Positions 7,117 through 10,331 of a stretch of DNA of 10,331 nt are shown here, piece after piece (the first letter of the stretch is position 1; every line of letters begins with the position of its first letter). The translations under genes were made by a program, and so were the position numbers. Source of the stretch: an uncultured Lachnospiraceae bacterium (lineage in GTDB: Bacteria; Bacillota; Clostridia; Lachnospirales; Lachnospiraceae); contig CACZQX010000046.1 in assembly GCA_902783445.1 (NCBI GenBank), forward strand, positions 1-10,331. Reading direction: 5' to 3'. A model generated the notes under the pieces. That model was not told where the DNA came from. It saw only the letters and a list, made by a program, of their open reading frames with translations, and did not search any database.

Positions 7117-7752
7117 ATGAGTGATGTTAAAAAATATTACGCGGTTAATGTAGGTCTTACACCGGGAGTTTACACCGACTGGGAGACTTGCAAGGCCCAA
7201 GTTAACGGCGTTCCCAATGCAAAATACAAAAGTTTTAAGACATACGAAGAAGCGGTTCGCTTTGCCGGAGTTGATAGACTCTGTGATGCGGGCAAGGTCG
7301 ACAGCGCAAAAGATAATTTGATTAAATTATCCGAGGGTGAAGCTATTGCCTACGTTGACGGTAGTTTTAATGCGGAAACAAATGAGTTCGGCTCGGGAGT
7401 TGTTCTTTTTGTGGGAGAAGAGGAAATCCATCTCAGCGAAAAAGGTATAGATGAAAGTCTGGCAAGCATGCGCAATGTTGCGGGAGAAATAAAGGCAAGC
7501 GAAAGGGCCATGAAAGAGGCAATAAAGCTTTGCTGCAAAAAAATCACAATTTATCATGACTATGAAGGCATAGCTAAATGGTGTGACGGTTCCTGGAAAA
7601 CAAATAAAGAAGGAACCATAGCTTATAAATCTTTTTATGATGGTATAAAAGACAAAATTGAAGTTAGCTTTGTAAAAGTAAAAGGCCATTCCGGCGATAA
7701 ATACAATGATTTGGCGGATGAACTTGCAAAAGCGGCAATATTTACTACTTGA
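7117..7752 (+). CDS. rnhA: Ribonuclease HI with N-terminal viroplasmin domain
   Basis: The enzyme cuts the RNA strand of RNA-DNA hybrids such as R-loops and primers. Residues 5-50 (KYYAVNVGLTPGVYTDW, then KYKSFKTYEEAVRFAG) are the caulimovirus-VI/viroplasmin hybrid-binding module. Residues about 75-208 are the RNase H fold with the metal-binding set D81 (YVDGS), E124 (GEIKA), D148 (HDYEG) and D198 (YNDLADELAK), and the loop histidine H191 (KGHSGD). All catalytic residues are present, so it should be active. It starts 17 bases after the transpeptidase stop with only a weak, distant AGG upstream, so it probably depends on upstream translation. There is no terminator between the two genes, and the pairing looks like simple co-transcription rather than a pathway. 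Confidence 0.92.
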   Translation: MSDVKKYYAVNVGLTPGVYTDWETCKAQVNGVPNAKYKSFKTYEEAVRFAGVDRLCDAGKVDSAKDNLIKLSEGEAIAYVDGSFNAETNEFGSGVVLFVGEEEIHLSEKGIDESLASMRNVAGEIKASERAMKEAIKLCCKKITIYHDYEGIAKWCDGSWKTNKEGTIAYKSFYDGIKDKIEVSFVKVKGHSGDKYNDLADELAKAAIFTT

Positions 7753-7777
7753 AAAAATTATTACAATACTCTAAAAT
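7749..7777 (+). promoter_or_regulatory. Probable promoter of the purine operon
   Basis: TTGAAA (7749-7754), 17 bases and TAAAAT (7772-7777) form a good promoter whose -35 box includes the TGA stop of rnhA. The predicted start near 7784 falls just before the first stem of the riboswitch at 7788, which supports the assignment. Confidence 0.65.
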
Positions 7778-7785
7778 ACATATAT

Positions 7786-7896
7786 GCGCAGTGTGACTGG
7801 CGAAATAGTGGATTAACCACAGGGAGCACTGTAAGAAATAAGAGCCGATCGCCTGGGCACCACAAGTTTTGTGTGTCCGGGCGTTTTTGTTTTTAT
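7786..7896 (+). ncRNA. ZTP (pfl) riboswitch with expression-platform terminator
   Basis: This leader RNA senses ZMP/ZTP (AICAR nucleotides) and raises expression of one-carbon and purine genes when 10-formyl-tetrahydrofolate is short. P1 pairs 7789-7793 (CAGTG) with 7827-7831, P2 pairs 7808-7811 with 7817-7820, and P3 pairs 7844-7846 with 7856-7858. The conserved cores GACTGGCG (7795-7802), CCACAGGGAGC (7817-7827) and GCCGATCGCCTGGGCA (7844-7859) are all present. The pseudoknot is GGCG (7799-7802) with CGCC (7850-7853). The same 3' bases (7850-7860) also pair with 7873-7883 to form a terminator hairpin followed by TTTTTGTTTTT. Ligand binding should hold these bases in P3 and the pseudoknot, and so prevent termination. 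The two purine genes downstream agree with this. Confidence 0.95.
7850..7896 (+). terminator. Riboswitch-controlled intrinsic terminator
   Basis: Eleven pairs (7850-7860 with 7873-7883, including two G-U pairs) extend past one bulge into the loop region. A U-rich tract follows at 7884-7896. The ascending arm is made of the aptamer's P3 and pseudoknot bases, so terminator and ligand-bound aptamer exclude each other. Confidence 0.85.
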
Positions 7897-7920
7897 ATTT
7901 TAAAACGAAAGGAATAAAAC

Positions 7921-8637
7921 ATGGAAAAAATCTCACTTAAAAACGAACTTTCAAACAATGCATATCCGGGACGAGGTATCGTAGTCGGAAAAACACCTAA
8001 CGGTAGAAAAGCGGTAATCGCTTACTTCATTATGGGAAGAAGCGAAAACAGCCGTAACCGTGTCTTTGTTGCCGATGGTGACGAAGTAATCCGTACAAAA
8101 GCATTTGATGAATCAAAACTTGAAGATCCGAGTCTTATTATTTACGCACCGATGCGCGTGCTTGGAAACAAGACAATCGTAACAAACGGCGATCAGACGG
8201 ATACAATCTACGAGCTTATGGATAAGCAGATGACATTTGAACAGGCCCTTCGAACAAGAGAATTTGAGCCTGATGCACCAAATTATACACCGAGAATTTC
8301 ATCTGTACTTCATGTTGAAAACGGTACATTCAATTATGCAATGTCGATTCTTAAAAGCAACAATGGCAATCCGAAAGCTTGCAATCGATATACATTTGCA
8401 TATACAAATCCTATTCCGGGTGAAGGTCACTTTATCCACACATACAAATGTGACGGAAATCCTCTTCCGAGCTTTGAGGGAGAACCTAAGCTTATTGAAA
8501 TGATTGATGACATGGACGAGTTTGCAAAGCTTGTATGGGAAAGCTTAAACGAAGATAACAAAGTGTCTTTATTTGTAAGATATATAGATATCGAAACAGG
8601 CAAAGCAGAGACAAAAATCGTAAATAAAAACAATTAA
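7921..8637 (+). CDS. purO: IMP cyclohydrolase, PurO type
   Basis: It closes the ring of FAICAR to give IMP, the last step of purine synthesis. The family is best known from archaea (PurO); most bacteria use the N-terminal domain of PurH instead. The visible family signature is YPGRGIVVG (15-23) followed by VIAYFIMGRSENSRNRVF (32-49). Further conserved stretches are REFEPDAPNYTPRIS (113-127), ending near H131, and GEGHFIHTY (167-175). The 238 residues are slightly longer than archaeal PurO (about 200). The ATG follows AAAGGAA (7908-7914) at normal spacing, directly after the riboswitch terminator. The AICAR formyltransferase 18 bases downstream supplies its substrate, which strongly supports the call. 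Confidence 0.9.
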   Translation: MEKISLKNELSNNAYPGRGIVVGKTPNGRKAVIAYFIMGRSENSRNRVFVADGDEVIRTKAFDESKLEDPSLIIYAPMRVLGNKTIVTNGDQTDTIYELMDKQMTFEQALRTREFEPDAPNYTPRISSVLHVENGTFNYAMSILKSNNGNPKACNRYTFAYTNPIPGEGHFIHTYKCDGNPLPSFEGEPKLIEMIDDMDEFAKLVWESLNEDNKVSLFVRYIDIETGKAETKIVNKNN

Positions 8638-8655
8638 TTTAAGGAGCATTTTTTC

Positions 8656-9831
8656 ATGAAAGAATTAGAATTAAAATACGGATGTAACCCAAATCAGAAA
8701 CCTGCAAAGATTTCAATCGCCGATGGTGAACTTCCTATAGAAATAATGAACGGAAAGCCGGGTTATATCAATCTTTTGGATGCATTTAACGGTTGGCAGC
8801 TTGTAAAGGAACTTAAACAAGCAACAGGCCTTCCGGCAGCAACATCATTTAAACATGTATCACCGGCAGGTGCGGCAGTGGGACTTCCCCTTACAGACAT
8901 TGAACGTAAGATTTATTGGGTTGACGATTGCGGAGAACTAACTCCTCTCGCAAGCGCTTACGCAAGAGCCAGAGGTGCGGACAGAATGTCATCCTTCGGT
9001 GATTTTATCAGCCTTTCAGATGTATGTGATGTAAAAACAGCCGAACTTATTAAAAGAGAAGTATCCGACGGAATCATCGCTCCGGGATATGAAGCCGAAG
9101 CTTTGGAAATTCTTAAATCAAAGAAAAAAGGCAATTATTGCATCATCAAAATAGACGAAAACTATGTTCCGAATCCGATTGAACACAAAGAGGTATTCGG
9201 TATAACATTTGAACAGGGTAGAAACGAACTTGTTATTGATGACAAAATGTTTGAAAATGTTGTAACAAAAGAAAAAACAATCAATGACAGTGCTAAAATC
9301 GACCTTGCAATTGCGCTTATTACACTTAAATATACACAGTCAAATTCTGTTTGCTATGTAAAGGGCGGACAGGCAATCGGTATCGGTGCCGGTCAGCAGT
9401 CTCGTATTCATTGTACAAGACTTGCAGGTTCAAAAGCCGACAACTGGTTCCTTCGTCAAGCACCGATTGTGCTTAATCTTCCTTTCAGAGAAGATGTGGG
9501 CCGTCCGGTAAGAGACAATACAATCGATGTTTACATCAGTGATGACTATATGGATGTTTTGGCTGACGGCGAATGGGAAAACTACTTCACAACAAAACCG
9601 GAAGTATTCACCAAAGAAGCTAAGCGTGCTTGGCTTGATAAAATGGATGGCGTAACACTTGGCTCAGATGCTTTCTTCCCATTTGGCGACAACATTGAGC
9701 GTGCTCACAAAAGCGGTGTTAAATACATTGCTCAGCCGGGCGGATCCATCAGAGATGAACAGGTTATCGAAACATGCGACAAATACGGAATTGCAATGTG
9801 CTTTACGGGCATCAGACTTTTCCATCACTAA
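8656..9831 (+). CDS. Stand-alone AICAR formyltransferase (PurH C-terminal type)
   Basis: It transfers the formyl group from 10-formyl-tetrahydrofolate to AICAR (ZMP), giving FAICAR for the PurO-type enzyme encoded just before it. The protein (391 residues) corresponds only to the formyltransferase half of bifunctional PurH and has no cyclohydrolase domain. Conserved motifs are FKHVSPAGAAVG (65-76), whose K66-H67 match the catalytic Lys-His pair, then KYTQSNSV (225-232), GIGAGQQSR (242-250), SDAFFPFGDNIERA (337-350), QPGGSIRD (360-367) and FTGIRLFHH (383-391). A strong AAGGAG (8641-8646) precedes the ATG. It is controlled by the ZTP riboswitch, which responds to the substrate of this very enzyme. 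Confidence 0.93.
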   Translation: MKELELKYGCNPNQKPAKISIADGELPIEIMNGKPGYINLLDAFNGWQLVKELKQATGLPAATSFKHVSPAGAAVGLPLTDIERKIYWVDDCGELTPLASAYARARGADRMSSFGDFISLSDVCDVKTAELIKREVSDGIIAPGYEAEALEILKSKKKGNYCIIKIDENYVPNPIEHKEVFGITFEQGRNELVIDDKMFENVVTKEKTINDSAKIDLAIALITLKYTQSNSVCYVKGGQAIGIGAGQQSRIHCTRLAGSKADNWFLRQAPIVLNLPFREDVGRPVRDNTIDVYISDDYMDVLADGEWENYFTTKPEVFTKEAKRAWLDKMDGVTLGSDAFFPFGDNIERAHKSGVKYIAQPGGSIRDEQVIETCDKYGIAMCFTGIRLFHH

Positions 9832-9844
9832 GAGGATAAGGCAT

Positions 9845-9934
9845 ATGAAACATTTAATAGTAATTGCAATTATTATCGTGTTCTTCGTAGCGGGATACTT
9901 GATAACCAGACAATTTATGAATCGAAAAAAATAG
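9845..9934 (+). CDS. Possible 29-residue single-span membrane protein
   Basis: The ATG lies 13 bases after the formyltransferase stop and before the operon terminator. Possible Shine-Dalgarno sites are AGAGG (9831-9835) and AAGG (9838-9841). The peptide is M-K-H, then a hydrophobic stretch LIVIAIIIVFFVAGYLI, then a positively charged end TRQFMNRKK, as in a small membrane protein with its C-terminus inside. I do not recognise a family. Position, ribosome binding site and composition favour translation, but at this length the frame could be fortuitous. Confidence 0.5.
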   Translation: MKHLIVIAIIIVFFVAGYLITRQFMNRKK

Positions 9935-9944
9935 TTGCAAATCG

Positions 9945-9974
9945 GGCGGCACAATTAAGTGTCGCCTTTTTGTT
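9945..9974 (+). terminator. Intrinsic terminator of the purine operon
   Basis: The stem GGCGGCAC (9945-9952) pairs with GTGTCGCC (9959-9966), with one G-U pair and an AATTAA loop. It is followed by TTTTTGTTT. It lies 10 bases after the small ORF stop. Confidence 0.88.
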
Positions 9975-9984
9975 TGCAAAATCT

Positions 9985-10193
9985 CGGGCATTAATCTGAG
10001 TCAAATAGGATTGTTTTAATTACACGCTGCGTTTTCTACTCATTGCGCTTGTTTATTCGCCGACAACCGCTTAAACTCGCAAGCAAAGCTTGCTCAAACA
10101 TAAGCTCCTTTGTCGGCTAACATCGCGCAACTCCTAACGAAAGCCTCGCTATCGTAATTAAATTCAATCCTATTTGACTCCATATAATGCCCG
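9985..10193. repeat. 209-bp foldback (MITE-like) element with long terminal inverted repeats
   Basis: The left arm (9985-10023) and right arm (10154-10193) are inverted copies sharing a 9-bp block (CGGGCATTA), a 16-bp block (GAGTCAAATAGGATTG) and a 9-bp block (TTTAATTAC), with small differences between them. Inside, GCCGACAA (10059-10066) pairs with 10110-10117, TTGCGC (10043-10048) with 10125-10130, and GCAAGC (10079-10084) with 10088-10093. All these pairs centre on about 10086-10089, so the whole stretch can fold back on itself. There is no open frame of note inside. It may be a non-autonomous mobile element or a structured intergenic repeat; no target-site duplication is evident. Confidence 0.7.
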
Positions 10194-10253
10194 GTTTTAC
10201 AAATGCTTACGGCGACAAAGTGTTTATGTGCTTAAAAATTTTTCAAAAAGATG

Positions 10254-10282
10254 TTGACATCTAAAATGGCAGGTGGTATATT
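10254..10282 (+). promoter_or_regulatory. Near-consensus sigma-A promoter for a gene beyond the window
   Basis: A perfect TTGACA (10254-10259), a 17-base spacer and TATATT (10277-10282) lie on the plus strand. Transcription would start near 10289. No start codon with a ribosome binding site and a sustained frame is visible before the window ends, so the gene it serves is outside. Confidence 0.75.
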
Positions 10283-10294
10283 ATGCATAACAGG

Positions 10295-10315
10295 TGTACT
10301 AATGTAAATAGTACA
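10295..10315 (+). promoter_or_regulatory. Probable repressor operator downstream of the promoter
   Basis: A perfect inverted repeat TGTACTA-N7-TAGTACA begins about 6 bases after the predicted start of the preceding promoter, where a bound repressor would block transcription. From memory, it resembles the TGTAxTA-type dyads of YtrA-subfamily GntR repressors, which often control their own gene plus an ABC transporter. The regulator assignment is inference. Confidence 0.5.
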
Positions 10316-10331
10316 GCTAAAATACATCGAA

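Noticed and set aside
7327..7689. Minus-strand open frames opposite rnhA
   Set aside because: They are antisense to a gene with all catalytic residues and have no start signals.
9659..9844. Extension of the small ORF upstream, overlapping the formyltransferase end
   Set aside because: The longer frame overlaps a strongly supported gene in another phase. Only the part from the ATG at 9845 has ribosome binding site candidates and membrane character.
9970..10210. Target-site duplication flanking the foldback element
   Set aside because: I compared the flanks at several possible ends and found no convincing direct repeat, so insertion is not proven.

Overview
The window looks like chromosomal DNA of a low-GC, Gram-positive anaerobe of the Clostridia, most likely Lachnospiraceae or a close relative. 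The reasons are the AT-rich codon use, strong AGGAGG-type ribosome binding sites, TTGACA/TATAAT-type promoters, a viroplasmin-type RNase HI, an EcsA-like ABC exporter and a ZTP riboswitch ahead of a split purine pathway. It is mostly housekeeping sequence; there is no CRISPR array, phage module or transposase gene. The assignment to a family is inference.

Layout. 1-1580: clpX on the minus strand, with a hairpin terminator at the left edge. 1581-1862: a divergent promoter region. 1863-4285: a two-gene ABC exporter on the plus strand whose promoter carries a dyad that may be an operator. A perfectly palindromic bidirectional terminator (4291-4316) separates it from a convergent minus-strand pair: a lipoprotein signal peptidase-like gene (4321-4794) and, upstream of it, a truncated and degenerate AMP-binding protein (4798-5715). 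A second divergent promoter region (5716-5884) drives a membrane-anchored L,D-transpeptidase and RNase HI on the plus strand.

7749-9974: a purine operon. A promoter whose -35 box overlaps the rnhA stop codon is followed by a ZTP (pfl) riboswitch whose 3' part doubles as an intrinsic terminator. Next come a PurO-type IMP cyclohydrolase, a stand-alone AICAR formyltransferase and a possible 29-residue single-span membrane protein, then a strong terminator. Together the two enzymes do what bifunctional PurH does in most bacteria (AICAR to FAICAR to IMP). The riboswitch senses ZMP/ZTP, the substrate that accumulates when this step lacks 10-formyl-tetrahydrofolate.

9975-10331: no gene. It holds an approximately 209-bp foldback element with 39/40-bp imperfect terminal inverted repeats and nested internal repeats. 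After it comes a near-consensus promoter with a TGTACTA-N7-TAGTACA dyad just downstream, leading to a gene beyond the window.

The observations most worth a second look are the foldback element, the AMP-binding pseudoenzyme coupled to the signal peptidase gene, the riboswitch-controlled split PurH pair with its trailing small ORF, the atypical ClpX pore region, and the two dyads at promoters.
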